Source: Candidatus Poribacteria bacterium
GTDB taxonomy: Bacteria; Abyssobacteria; SURF-5
Direction of reading: 5' to 3'
Assembly (NCBI GenBank): GCA_016215705.1
Contig: JACRIR010000051.1
Coordinates: 8,851 to 72,850, forward strand
DNA: 64,000 nucleotides
Shown: positions 8,627 through 17,563 of the stretch, piece after piece
Position numbering within the stretch: the first letter of the stretch is position 1
How the letters are laid out: each line of letters begins with the position of its first letter
The notes under the pieces: model-generated
What the model saw: only the letters and a program-made list of their open reading frames with translations
Told to the model about the DNA's origin: nothing
Database searches by the model: none
Made by a program: the position numbers and the translations under genes

Positions 8627-10122
8627 AGGTTCTTTTTATATACCCGAACTTGAATGCTCAGGTTGGCTTCAATTACGGAGTCGCCTTCCTGTCTGCTTGC
8701 CTGAAGGAAAGCGGCCATTCTACGGCCCTCCTTAACATCAACGAACAACTCGGATTCGATTTTGACGTTGCAAGGATCAGACGCGAGGTAACCGCGTTCG
8801 CGCCGGACCTGATCGGTTTCTCGGTCGTGAGCAATCAATATCGCTTCGCCCGCGAGATCGCGCGCGACATAAAAACGTATTGCAAAGCGCCCATTGTCTG
8901 CGGCGGCATTCATCCGACAATGGACCCCGAAAGCGTGCTGCGGGATGGATGCTTCGATTACGTGTGTGTTGGAGAAGGCGAGCGCGCAATAGTCGAGCTT
9001 GCGGACGCATTGGAAAACGGTAGCCCCACAACCGGTATCGAGAATATTTGGCTCAAAGTTGAGGGGGATATTATCCGGAACCACGTGCGGCCGTTTGTGC
9101 CACTCGAATCTCTCCCCCGAAAGGACTACGAGATTTTCGAGTTTCAGAAGATGATCGACGCGAAGGACGGCTGGGTCGGAATCATGAGTTCGAGGGGTTG
9201 CCCTTTCAGTTGCTCATATTGCTTCAATCATCGTTTGCGCGAGCTCTATGAGCGTGACCTTGGCTGCTCCGCAGCCGCGCTGCGCTACATCAGGTATCAT
9301 CCCGTGACCGCCGTGATTGACGAAATAGAGACGCTGCTGTCATCGTACAAGAATATAAAAACCATCATCTTCGACGATGATCTGTTCACACTGAACAAGA
9401 ACTACTTGAGAGAGTTTTGCAGGGAATACGGCCGGCGCGTCGGCCTGCCTTTTGTGTGCAATGCGCATGTGAAAGTGTTTGACGAGGAGGCGGCAGGATG
9501 TCTGAAGGAAGCAGGCTGCCGGATTGTGAAATTCGGGCTCGAAAGCGGGAGCGACCGGGTCAGGCGCGAAATACTGAACCGGCGTATGTCCAATGACGAC
9601 ATCATTCGCGCGTTTGCGACCGCCGAACGCTTCGGATTCCACACGTCTGCATTTGTGATTATCGGCTTCCCTCGCGAAACCATAGCCGAAATCCACGAAA
9701 CAATAGAACTGCTCGCGCGCATAAGGCCCGGCCGATTTCGCTGGTCGGTCTTTTTCCCGTTCGTTAACACGCGCGCATATGACATTGCGCGCGAAGGGGG
9801 GTTCATCGACTTCGAGAAGCTCGAGAGCCTTACCAATTTCACGGATGAATCCGCTCTCGACTTCGGGCCCACGCACAACCTGCTCCTCCGAAAACTGAGG
9901 ACAACGTTTCCCTGGTACGTCAATGCCCGCGCAAATTTCAAGTGCTCCCCCCTCTATTCCGAACTCATCGAGCGCGTCGAGAAGATCACGCCGGAGGAAT
10001 GGCCCAAAGTGGAGGAGTCCGTCACCCGGATTGATACCGACATCTCGCGAATGCTGGACCTCTCGGAAGAGCCGCATTACGGCTATAAGTACAATATGTT
10101 CACGGCGGTGAGAAGCTATTAA
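8623..10122 (+). CDS. B12-binding-domain radical SAM protein
   Basis: The 499-aa protein has an N-terminal cobalamin-binding-like Rossmann domain (residues about 1-140: VLFIYPN, IGFSVVSNQ, VCGGIHPT, VGEGE). A radical SAM core follows with the cluster motif CPFSCSYC (Cys193, Cys197, Cys200). FDDDLF, GLESGS and IIGFPRET are typical of the B12-radical SAM group that includes BchE-like and methyltransferase members. It overlaps gmhB by 4 bp and is joined to the heptosyltransferase at its 3' end, so it is an integral part of the envelope operon. A reaction on LPS sugars or lipids, such as methylation, is plausible, but the substrate is unknown. Confidence 0.88.
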   Translation: MKVLFIYPNLNAQVGFNYGVAFLSACLKESGHSTALLNINEQLGFDFDVARIRREVTAFAPDLIGFSVVSNQYRFAREIARDIKTYCKAPIVCGGIHPTMDPESVLRDGCFDYVCVGEGERAIVELADALENGSPTTGIENIWLKVEGDIIRNHVRPFVPLESLPRKDYEIFEFQKMIDAKDGWVGIMSSRGCPFSCSYCFNHRLRELYERDLGCSAAALRYIRYHPVTAVIDEIETLLSSYKNIKTIIFDDDLFTLNKNYLREFCREYGRRVGLPFVCNAHVKVFDEEAAGCLKEAGCRIVKFGLESGSDRVRREILNRRMSNDDIIRAFATAERFGFHTSAFVIIGFPRETIAEIHETIELLARIRPGRFRWSVFFPFVNTRAYDIAREGGFIDFEKLESLTNFTDESALDFGPTHNLLLRKLRTTFPWYVNARANFKCSPLYSELIERVEKITPEEWPKVEESVTRIDTDISRMLDLSEEPHYGYKYNMFTAVRSY

Positions 10123-11191
10123 GACCTCCACTGATTACAATCGAATCCTTGTTCGCCTGCCCAATTGGGTGGGAGACGTGGTCATGGCTACGCCGGCGCT
10201 GAGATGTCTCCGCCTCAATTTCCCCAAAGCTCAGATTGATCTGACGTTGATTCCATACGTGCGCAAAATTCTCGAAGGCGCGCCGTGGTTCGACGCAATC
10301 ATCGAATACTCGCCCAAAGGCGAACACAAAGGGATCGTGGGCCACCGGCGATATCTTCGCGGCCTGCGGAAGAACGAGTACGACCTGATTCTCGTTTTTC
10401 CGAACTCCTTCATTTCGGCGCTCCTCGCATATCTTTCCGGCGCGAAACTGCGTGTCGGGTACAATCGCGAAGGTCGCAGGATTCTGTTGACCAATGCCCT
10501 CCCGCGTCCGGCTGAAAGCGGCAGGTTTGCGCCACAGCCAATGGTGGATTATTACCTGAAGCTTTGCGAAGAGGTCGGAGCGACGGCGGGCTCAAAGAAA
10601 ACCGAACTCTTTGTGGACCATGCCTCCGAGAAACGGGCGGAAGAGTTGTTCGCGAAATACGAGATAGGGCGGAGGAGGCCCGTCATCGCCATCAATCCGG
10701 GCGCTGCCTATGGCTCTTCCAAGCTGTGGGCTCCCGAGAATTTCTCCGAAGTCTGCGACACTCTTCTCGAACACGCAGATTGCGACGTGGTGCTCCTGGG
10801 TGGACCAAATGAGCAGAATACCGTGTGTGAAATAGTGCACGCCGCGCGTGTGAAACCAACGAATCTTGCAGAAGAGAATGTGCCTCTTGATCTGCTTAAA
10901 TCGGTCATCAAACGGTGCGACCTGCTTATTACAGTCGATTCCGGTCCTCGACACATTGCGGTCGCGTTCGATAAGCCGGTGGTCGTGCTGATGGGTCCAA
11001 CCGATCCTCGCTATACGAACTGCAATCTCGAAAAGTCGGCGATCCTGAGAGTCAGCGACCTCGACTGCGCTCCGTGTCACATCAAGAAATGTCCGACCGA
11101 CCACGAATGCATGACAAGGATTACGCCCGATATGGTCATCCGGGCTGCCTCCGAGCTTCTCAGGAAATACGTGCGGGCGAGTCAGCTTTGA
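10118..11191 (+). CDS. waaF: ADP-heptose:LPS heptosyltransferase (GT9), probable ATT start
   Basis: This GT9-family enzyme adds heptose to the LPS inner core. The family N-terminal motif RLPNWVGDVVMATPAL starts upstream of the first GTG (10169), so that codon is internal. The frame opens only at 10112, after a TGA at 10109-10111. The sole plausible initiator is ATT at 10118, overlapping the preceding TAA as ATTAA, with GGTGAG about 7 bp upstream. This gives 357 aa. The C-terminal domain has NPGAAYGSSK, VDSGPRHIA and MGPTDPRYTN. The Cys-containing tail C.PCHIKKCP is common in WaaF-like proteins. The family is secure; the ATT start is inference. Confidence 0.88.
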   Translation: MKTSTDYNRILVRLPNWVGDVVMATPALRCLRLNFPKAQIDLTLIPYVRKILEGAPWFDAIIEYSPKGEHKGIVGHRRYLRGLRKNEYDLILVFPNSFISALLAYLSGAKLRVGYNREGRRILLTNALPRPAESGRFAPQPMVDYYLKLCEEVGATAGSKKTELFVDHASEKRAEELFAKYEIGRRRPVIAINPGAAYGSSKLWAPENFSEVCDTLLEHADCDVVLLGGPNEQNTVCEIVHAARVKPTNLAEENVPLDLLKSVIKRCDLLITVDSGPRHIAVAFDKPVVVLMGPTDPRYTNCNLEKSAILRVSDLDCAPCHIKKCPTDHECMTRITPDMVIRAASELLRKYVRASQL

Positions 11192-11308
11192 GCGGCGCAG
11201 AACGAATCTGTCGGGAGTTTGCAGAGTCTAAGTACGCGCCCTTCCGGGAACCGGTCGAGCCCTTCAGCAAACAGGCGAACACGTTCAAAATGGGTCTCAA
11301 GGTGAGGA

Positions 11309-13030
11309 ATGGAATCTCCTTTGAATAGGTCCGCAGATTCATCACGTGTGACGGCCCTGGATGTGACCTTCATATTCTGCTTGTGTCTGATTGTATATGC
11401 GAACTCATTCGGTGTTGGTTGGATTTCGGATGATGTTCGCTTTATCAAATCCAATCCGGGCATAAGGAGTCTATCAAATACGGGCGAATTCTTTACAAAC
11501 CCTGCCGATACAGCGGCGTCAACCGGCCGCGAAGGGATTTATCGGCCCTTGCGAACATTGTCATTCGCGATTGACTATGCCATTTGGGGAGCCAACCCCT
11601 TCGGCTTCCATGTCACCAGCTTTGTCTTGCATTTTGTATCCTCGGTGCTTGTGTTTCTCTTGTGCATGTCCCTGGATGCGGGAAGGCGGTCAGCGCTTGT
11701 TGCGTCGGCGTTGTTTGCAGCGCATCCGGCGCAAGTGGAGGCCATTACCTGGATTTCCAGCCGTGCAGATTGTATGGCGACAGTCTTTCTGCTCATCTCA
11801 TTCTTGCTTTTTGTCAGGGCGAGGAAGGAGAAAGGATCTGTTCCTGTCTTGCTTGGCGGTTCATGGCTTTGTTTTCTGCTCGCTCTTTTGAGCAAGGAGA
11901 CGGCCATTGTTCTTCCTGCCCTTCTCATAACATACGATATTTTTGCCGGTAAGATGCGCGTAAAGGCTCTCCGCTCGCGGCTCGTTGAGTATTGCCTGTT
12001 CATTGGACTCGCAGTAACCTATTTCGCCGCGCGCGCCCGCCTCCTTCAAATGGTATCGCAAGGCGGGTATTGGGGTGGAAGCCTGGTGGCCACAATGCTG
12101 ACTATGGCGAAATGCTTCCTCATTTATCTGCGGATCGTTTTTCTTCCGCGCGCAAGCAGTTGCCTCGAATACATGGTTCCGCTTGCAGGATTTCCGCTGA
12201 CCTTTGCGATTGTGTGGCCTTTGATACTCGTCGCGATTTTTGTGACGGCGACGATCGCCGTGTGGCGGCTTTCACCGCGCGCCGGATTCGGCCTGTCATG
12301 GTATCTCATAGCGCTGGCGCCGGTTTCGAATGTCCTGCCGATGTCAATGCTGATGGCGGAACGCTTCTTGTACTTTCCTATGGTCGGCATATGTATTGCC
12401 GCGCTTCCTATCATGGAAACCGCCACGCGCAAGAGGAGTCGGCGGGTCCATCTCATGGCAAACGCATCCTTTTGCGCGCTCTTGTTCCTGCTCGGAGTTA
12501 CCAGCGTTGTGAAAAACTCGGCATGGCGAGACCCTGTCGTTCTCTGGAATCAGTCGCTGCACGATTATCCCGATAGCTACCGGGCCCGAATGGGTCTGGC
12601 CGGCGAGTACTACGACCGCGGCGAAAACCTCGAAGCAATCAAGCAGTACGGTATTGCGCTCCGACTTTTCCCGAATGTGCAGGTAATGCATGACATCGGG
12701 AATGCTTATCGGCAGGTGGGCGATATCGCTTCAGCAATCGCGGCATACAGGGCTGCGCTCGCAATGGACCCCAATTCGTCTTGGACACTGACGAGTCTGG
12801 GAATCGCTTACATGAAGCAGGGCAAGATGGATCAGGCAATCGAGGTTTTACAGCGCGCGACAGAAATCGACAAGAGCTATGCCGCAGCTCATTTCTTTCT
12901 TGGGAATGCCCTGGCGGAAGAAGGCGACCTTGAAACGGCGCTGAAGGAATACAGAACCGCCCTCGTCTATGCTCCGGACGCCGAAGAGGTGCGCCGCCGG
13001 ATTGCTGATATCGAACGCAGACAGAAGTGA
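11309..13030 (+). CDS. polytopic membrane protein with C-terminal TPR repeats (TMTC-like)
   Basis: The 573-aa protein has a multi-pass membrane half, residues about 18-410 with ten or so hydrophobic segments. It includes the lumenal loop WISDDVRFI, YRPLRTLSFAIDYAIWG and the SRAD.M segment. Three to four tetratricopeptide repeats follow (about 425-570, e.g. AIAAYRAALAMDPNS and AIEVLQRATEIDKS). This layout matches bacterial homologues of TMTC/GT-C glycosyltransferase-like proteins. The acidic DD in the first loop fits the GT-C catalytic position. It follows the heptosyltransferase by about 120 bp and may modify surface glycans or proteins; the substrate is unknown. Confidence 0.8.
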   Translation: MESPLNRSADSSRVTALDVTFIFCLCLIVYANSFGVGWISDDVRFIKSNPGIRSLSNTGEFFTNPADTAASTGREGIYRPLRTLSFAIDYAIWGANPFGFHVTSFVLHFVSSVLVFLLCMSLDAGRRSALVASALFAAHPAQVEAITWISSRADCMATVFLLISFLLFVRARKEKGSVPVLLGGSWLCFLLALLSKETAIVLPALLITYDIFAGKMRVKALRSRLVEYCLFIGLAVTYFAARARLLQMVSQGGYWGGSLVATMLTMAKCFLIYLRIVFLPRASSCLEYMVPLAGFPLTFAIVWPLILVAIFVTATIAVWRLSPRAGFGLSWYLIALAPVSNVLPMSMLMAERFLYFPMVGICIAALPIMETATRKRSRRVHLMANASFCALLFLLGVTSVVKNSAWRDPVVLWNQSLHDYPDSYRARMGLAGEYYDRGENLEAIKQYGIALRLFPNVQVMHDIGNAYRQVGDIASAIAAYRAALAMDPNSSWTLTSLGIAYMKQGKMDQAIEVLQRATEIDKSYAAAHFFLGNALAEEGDLETALKEYRTALVYAPDAEEVRRRIADIERRQK

Positions 13031-13064
13031 TTCAACTCATCATCGCTCAAAGCTGTCGATGCGA

Positions 13065-13748
13065 TCAGCCGCCGTCTTCCCTCTTGCTCGGCGCGCCACG
13101 AGATGATTTACCAATCAATATCCACGAGATATGATGATGGGTTTCTCCTGTCGCGCGCGGCTCATCATACTCACGCTCGCGAAGCTCTTCGATATCAAGA
13201 AATGCAAAATCCTCCGCTAATTCTTCTTTCGTGCATAAATGCAAGTAGACCCTGTCTTGGAACGAATTGGGTTCTCCGGGAATTGCGACCCCCTTGCCGC
13301 GATGTTCCGGATCGCTCACGGAGAGAGTACTGAGGAAAAACAGCCCGCCCGGTTTCAGGGCTTCGCGCGCCGCCTGGCGCAAATCGTTTCGCCCTTCCTT
13401 GTTGAGCAACTGGTAAAGGTTTGAGACGAAGACGATATCATAGACGTTTTGAGTCAGCTCCCTGAAATCACGAAGCTCGAATTCAACGCCTTGCTTACGG
13501 TTATCCACGACGGTTTTCGAGGCTATTTCTATTGCCTTCTTGGAGATGTCTATGCCGCGGACTGAGCATTTACAGTTGTCGAGGAGGTAGAACGCATCCC
13601 GGCCATAACCACAGCCTATGTCCAATATGCTAAACGACTCGCCTGGCGGCCGATGTGACCGTAAATACTCAAGCGCGGCGACTGCCAGGATGCTCGGTCC
13701 CTCGCCCCAGATACGCTCCTGGCTCTTATATTGGTCATCCCAAAACAT
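13065..13748 (-). CDS. class I SAM-dependent methyltransferase (TehB-like)
   Basis: The 227-aa protein has the Rossmann SAM-binding motif I LDIGCGYGRDAFYL, an acidic motif II (RGIDISKKAIEIA) and the core strand FVSNLYQLL. The N-terminal FWDDQY.....WGEGPS is typical of the TehB/thiopurine-type small methyltransferase clade. GGGAGG sits upstream of the ATG at 13748. Substrate is unknown. It lies head-on to the TMTC-like gene and is followed upstream by two other minus-strand genes. Confidence 0.85.
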   Translation of the reverse strand: MFWDDQYKSQERIWGEGPSILAVAALEYLRSHRPPGESFSILDIGCGYGRDAFYLLDNCKCSVRGIDISKKAIEIASKTVVDNRKQGVEFELRDFRELTQNVYDIVFVSNLYQLLNKEGRNDLRQAAREALKPGGLFFLSTLSVSDPEHRGKGVAIPGEPNSFQDRVYLHLCTKEELAEDFAFLDIEELREREYDEPRATGETHHHISWILIGKSSRGAPSKREDGG

Positions 13749-13828
13749 ATCTCGATGTCCCTCCCGTTATTTCATAACTGAATTTCGGTGGCACGAGGTC
13801 TGTAATCAAGTGAGCGCCTTGATTTGGA

Positions 13829-14068
13829 TCATGGCTTGAAAGTCTTTCTTATCCGCTCTGCTGCATAGCCGACTCTCGGGAAACGCCGCTTGATCCATGC
13901 CCACATTCTTTGAAGGAACGGCAAATCCCGATAGAGCAATAATGTCCCTAACGCGATGAACAGCCACCCCTGCAGAATCGGGAGCAGAAAGCCGATGAGA
14001 CCAACAAAAATGAGGATACAGCCCAGGACGATTCGTATATATCGTCCATATTCTCTCGGCCACGCCAT
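13829..14068 (-). CDS. small membrane protein, PGPGW-like
   Basis: The 79-aa protein has two adjacent hydrophobic helices (residues about 10-28 and 32-46) with a short turn LPILQGW, then a basic amphipathic tail (WIKRRFPRVGY). This resembles the small PGPGW transmembrane family, although the PGPGW core is reduced to LQGW here. Function is unknown. The overlapping longer frame at 13806-14072 is a shadow. Confidence 0.65.
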   Translation of the reverse strand: MAWPREYGRYIRIVLGCILIFVGLIGFLLPILQGWLFIALGTLLLYRDLPFLQRMWAWIKRRFPRVGYAAERIRKTFKP

Positions 14069-14193
14069 GCAATAGTATCCAATCGTTTCAGTGAATTAGG
14101 ACGCTTGAAACAGGATATCTTCGTTTCACTTCTGCGAAACGGTTTCCGGTTTCGAGTGTTGGGTTTCTGAGGACTTGCACTCCGTAGATGCGA

Positions 14194-15279
14194 CTATCGC
14201 GATCTCAACGGCCTTTCCTGTTTGAATAGTTCACTTGCAGCTTCGAGAACATCCTCCGGTTTGACCGCTTCCATGCACTTCGCGTAGACGCAATCCTCAT
14301 CGCATGGGTGGCACGGGACTTCGCTCCTTACGATTCTGTTCGGCTTCCAGTAGGGCGCGTTTATTCGCTCATCCGTCGGCCCGAAAATCGCCACCACCGG
14401 CGTTCCCATCGCGGAGCCTATGTGCATGGGGCCCGAGTCCACAGTGACCATCATCTCGCACAATTCCAACAAAGCGGCCAGCTCGAGCAGACTATCGGTC
14501 TGCATTCCGATCAGAGGGCGTGTTCTTGTCAAGGAGCGTATTTGCTCGACCTCTTCACGCTCACCCGGTCCCCACGTGAGAATTACCCTTGCCCCGAGCT
14601 TCTGTGTCAAGAGATCGCAGAGAGCGGCAAACGACTGCAAAGGCCACTTTTTCAGGGGGCGGCTGGTCCCCGGATGAACGGCTACCAGTGGATGGCAATC
14701 TCCAAGCTTGTCATGGATGAATTTGTGTGCTTTCGCGCGATGTTTATCCGTCACACCCAACGCCGGCCTTTGCGTCAGATTTCCAGGCAGTACGAACTGT
14801 TTTATCAATTCGAGATTCCTGACTACACGGGGCAAGCCTGCGTCAGAAGGCCTTATTCGGAGATTCGTGAAGAAATAGCTGAATTCCTTGACATAGCCTT
14901 CCTTGAAGCCGATCCTCTTCGGAGAATGGGACAAGTATGCGATGAGGCCGCTCTTGAGTATTCCGTGGAAGTCGAACGCAAGGTCATATTTGACACTTCG
15001 CAAGCGGGATAAGAATCGAATGAGCAACGCAACGGCTTCGGGAAAACGCAAAGGGTTCTTCAATGACCGCACAATTCTTTTTCTCTCAAACACCAATACC
15101 TCATCGAGATACGGATGCCCCTCTAATATGCCGCTCGATTTGTCTTCGACGACCCAAGTGATGTGAGCTTTGGGATAGTTCTGCCTGAGAGAAGTGAGCG
15201 CCGGCAGCGTTCGGACCACGTCGCCGATTGAGCTGAGCCTTATGATCAGGATACTACTGGGCGTGACAGTGCCAACCAT
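14194..15279 (-). CDS. waaC: ADP-heptose:LPS heptosyltransferase (GT9, WaaC-type), predicted leaderless
   Basis: This GT9 enzyme should add the first inner-core heptose. It has the N-terminal ILIIRLSSIGDVVRTLPAL, then FDFHGILKSGL, VHPGTS.PLKKWP, VDSGPMHIGSA and FGPTDE. A PC.PCDEDCVYAKCM tail is also present. A 15-codon longer frame exists (from 15324), but a perfect promoter lies inside it, with its -10 box ending 6 bp before the ATG at 15279. That ATG, close to the conserved start of the family, is therefore chosen, giving 361 aa and an mRNA with almost no leader. Whether it is WaaC or another heptosyltransferase rests on similarity alone. Confidence 0.88.
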   Translation of the reverse strand: MVGTVTPSSILIIRLSSIGDVVRTLPALTSLRQNYPKAHITWVVEDKSSGILEGHPYLDEVLVFERKRIVRSLKNPLRFPEAVALLIRFLSRLRSVKYDLAFDFHGILKSGLIAYLSHSPKRIGFKEGYVKEFSYFFTNLRIRPSDAGLPRVVRNLELIKQFVLPGNLTQRPALGVTDKHRAKAHKFIHDKLGDCHPLVAVHPGTSRPLKKWPLQSFAALCDLLTQKLGARVILTWGPGEREEVEQIRSLTRTRPLIGMQTDSLLELAALLELCEMMVTVDSGPMHIGSAMGTPVVAIFGPTDERINAPYWKPNRIVRSEVPCHPCDEDCVYAKCMEAVKPEDVLEAASELFKQERPLRSR

Positions 15280-15285
15280 GCGTGG

Positions 15286-15314
15286 ATTATAACTTAGCCG
15301 GTCTGCTGTGTCAA
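15286..15314 (-). promoter_or_regulatory. perfect sigma70-type promoter abutting waaC
   Basis: On the minus strand TTGACA (15314-15309), a 17-bp spacer and TATAAT (15291-15286) are all exact consensus. Transcription would begin at about 15279, the first base of the waaC ATG. Confidence 0.75.
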
Positions 15315-15435
15315 AAGTAGACACGGAAGCGCCAGAGGCGCCTGAGACGGCCGAAGATTCACTCGGAGAAGCTTCCGGAATACCTAAAGTGAGTCAAAGT
15401 GACCAGAGCTTCAATCAAGTGTGTTTGTCCGCCAC

Positions 15436-15786
15436 CTAATTCTTCTTTTTCAGGAGTTGGTTAAACAAGAACCGTCTGAACGGGGCGTTTCGGCATTCGT
15501 TGAAGCATGCTTCCAGGTCATCTATAGACGTACAATGGCCCGGACAATCCTTCGTGCCCGCCAGCAGGAAAAAAGGAAGTGGCTCTTGAATGAGGTCGAC
15601 GAACTCACTCACAGATGTGGCGAGCGTAGTCCCGCACGCGGCATGGTTGAAGAAATAGTATGTGTCAAGAAAACTTTCGGGTGTCAGAAACGTTAACCCG
15701 ATGGGGCGAACATCGGGGTCGACAAGAAAAGAGTCGCGATCTGCCCACGAAACCCCACAACTGCAATGTTTGAAATCACTCGCCAT
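15436..15786 (-). CDS. conserved Cys-rich hypothetical protein, probable metal binder
   Basis: The 116-aa protein starts MASDFKHCSCG. The longer frame to 15882 adds a low-complexity N-terminus and is not favoured. Cysteines and histidines are arranged C8-x-C10, NH48-x2-C51, CPGHC at 81-85, then C94-x3-C98. This could hold one or two metal ions or a cluster. I have seen similar spacing in uncharacterised deltaproteobacterial proteins but know no function. It stands alone on the minus strand upstream of waaC. Confidence 0.65.
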   Translation of the reverse strand: MASDFKHCSCGVSWADRDSFLVDPDVRPIGLTFLTPESFLDTYYFFNHAACGTTLATSVSEFVDLIQEPLPFFLLAGTKDCPGHCTSIDDLEACFNECRNAPFRRFLFNQLLKKKN

Positions 15787-15964
15787 ATGTTTCACCCTCT
15801 CCGCGGCCTTATCCTTCGCTCTCCGACAACGAATTCCTCCGACACCTCGAATGTCAACTGCACTTATATTCTGCCCCGTCAAAAGCGCGTCCGCAATAGC
15901 TGTGCCTGCGCACGTACCGGCGTGTTGCCCGAATGAAACTGTGCTTCATAGTGCTGTCAGAATT

Positions 15965-16060
15965 GTCATTCTGAGGAGCGAAGCGACGAAGAATCTCTCG
16001 TTTTTCTTGCAGATTTGCGACCCATAGACAGAGATTCTTCGCTTCGCTCAGAATGACAAA
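15965..16060. repeat. inverted-repeat element, AGAATCTC family, copy 1
   Basis: A GTCATTCTGAG..GCGAAG left arm ending GAAGAATCTCT is mirrored by AGAGATTCTTCGC...GCTCAGAATGAC, with about 30 bp between the arms. A partial extra copy of the right arm (CTCGCTCAGAATGACAAA) follows at 16063-16081. The surrounding region 15787-16413 has no gene. Confidence 0.75.
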
Positions 16061-16179
16061 GACCTCGCTCAGAATGACAAAGGGCTATTACCATTTGGGC
16101 AACACGCCGGTACGACAAGACTCTGCGCACGACACCCCGTCTATACTGCAATTCTTATGGCAGCCGCTGGCGCATACGC

Positions 16180-16261
16180 CATTCCGAGCAAAGCGAGGAA
16201 TCTCGTTTCGTGCGCCGGCACGGCTTTCTGCGAGAGATTCTTCGCCTCGCTCAGAATGCCG
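16180..16261. repeat. inverted-repeat element, AGAATCTC family, copy 2
   Basis: CATTCCGAGCAAAGCGAGG with AATCTCG is mirrored by CGAGAGATTCTTCGCCTCG with CTCAGAATG. It is a diverged copy of the element 120 bp upstream. Confidence 0.7.
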
Positions 16262-16340
16262 GGGAAGAGAGCAGAACAGAGCGGAAAGTCTCAGGATGGC
16301 GCGTTTTCACCCACTATATCGCAGGCCCCCTCATTCAGCC

Positions 16341-16369
16341 TTGATATTTTCCCGCCATTGGTATATTTT
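16341..16369 (+). promoter_or_regulatory. candidate promoter of the liv operon
   Basis: TTGATA (16341-16346), a 17-bp spacer and TATTTT (16364-16369) lie 45 bp upstream of the livK start. Moderate match only; an overlapping TATATT gives 15-bp spacing. Confidence 0.35.
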
Positions 16370-16413
16370 ATTTCAGCCATTATCCATAAAATGGGCCGAT
16401 TGAGGGAGGAAAT

Positions 16414-17562
16414 ATGCGCAGATACTTCGTGCTCGGGCTCTGCTTTCTGGTGGGCGGGTTCTTTTGCGCCTGCCAGCGCGGCGCTCAAGAGAAGGTCCTT
16501 ACTCTGGGGGCTGTAGTGCCTTTGAGTGGGCCGGCGGCGGCGCCCGGCAACGAGATGAACAACGCAGTGTTGCTTGCCGTTGATGAGTGGAATGCCGCCA
16601 ATAAGATGGGTGGCTATCGAATAGCTCTGGAGTCCAAGGACGACGCATCGGACCCAAAGCAGGCGGTATCAGCGGCGCATGCTCTCATGTCCGACTCGCA
16701 AGTCGTCGCAGTAGTGGCTCATCTGAACAGCGGTTGCTTTCTGCCGGCCTCCAAAATATATCATGATGCGGGCGTGGTTGCGATGAGCGGCGCGACAACG
16801 AATCCACAAATTACGCTCCAGGGATTCCCTGAGATATTCCGGATATGCACCACCGATCTCGTTCAGGGGGAGCTTACCGCGCCTTTCATACAGCAGCTTG
16901 GCCTCAAGCGCATCGCCATCATCCACGACAAGACGCAGTACGGCCAAGGTTTGGCCGAGGTGGTCCGCGATGCAGGGCCCCGAAGCGGTTCAGAGATTCT
17001 GAGCTTCGACGGCATCGACATCGGCGACAAGGATTTCAGAGCGCTTCTTACGAAGATCAAGGACGCGCACCCTGATGTCATCTATTTCGGCGGCATGTAT
17101 GACGAAGCCGGTCTGCTCGTCAAACAGATGCGGGATTTGGGCATGCAGCAGCAATTCATCAGTGATGACGGAGCCTTCGGGCAGGATTTTATTGACGCTG
17201 GCGGCGACGGCACCGAGGGGGCGATCGTCAGCATGGTGGGCGCGCCTCTGACAGATCTCAAGAAGGCCGAGGATTTCATGCGCAAATATGAGCAGCGGTT
17301 CGGCGTCAAGATTCAGAACTACGGTCCCTATGCATATGACGTTGCGAACATCCTTCTCACGGCCATCTCGAGTGTGATTGAGCAGAAGGGTGTGCCTGAC
17401 AAGAAAGCTCTCATCGAGGAAGCGCGCAAGACGGAATACGACGGCGTCATTGGGCATACTTCATTCGACGAGCACGGTGACACGAAGAACAAAGTGATTA
17501 CCTTTTATAGGGTGGAAAAGGGAAAGTTTACGCCGGTGAAGACCGTGAGCATGAACAAATAG
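16414..17562 (+). CDS. livK: ABC transporter substrate-binding lipoprotein, branched-chain amino acid type
   Basis: The 382-aa protein captures ligand in the periplasm for the permease encoded downstream. A lipoprotein-type signal is followed by Cys at FFCAC. The mature part has the type I periplasmic fold: GAVVPLSGPAAAPG, DDASDPKQAVSAAHAL and GATTNPQIT. A ribosome-binding site (GGGAGG) precedes the ATG. It is the first of five genes in standard liv order. The ligand could be branched-chain amino acids, other amino acids, amides or aromatic acids; the sequence does not decide. Confidence 0.92.
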   Translation: MRRYFVLGLCFLVGGFFCACQRGAQEKVLTLGAVVPLSGPAAAPGNEMNNAVLLAVDEWNAANKMGGYRIALESKDDASDPKQAVSAAHALMSDSQVVAVVAHLNSGCFLPASKIYHDAGVVAMSGATTNPQITLQGFPEIFRICTTDLVQGELTAPFIQQLGLKRIAIIHDKTQYGQGLAEVVRDAGPRSGSEILSFDGIDIGDKDFRALLTKIKDAHPDVIYFGGMYDEAGLLVKQMRDLGMQQQFISDDGAFGQDFIDAGGDGTEGAIVSMVGAPLTDLKKAEDFMRKYEQRFGVKIQNYGPYAYDVANILLTAISSVIEQKGVPDKKALIEEARKTEYDGVIGHTSFDEHGDTKNKVITFYRVEKGKFTPVKTVSMNK

Positions 17563-17563
17563 C

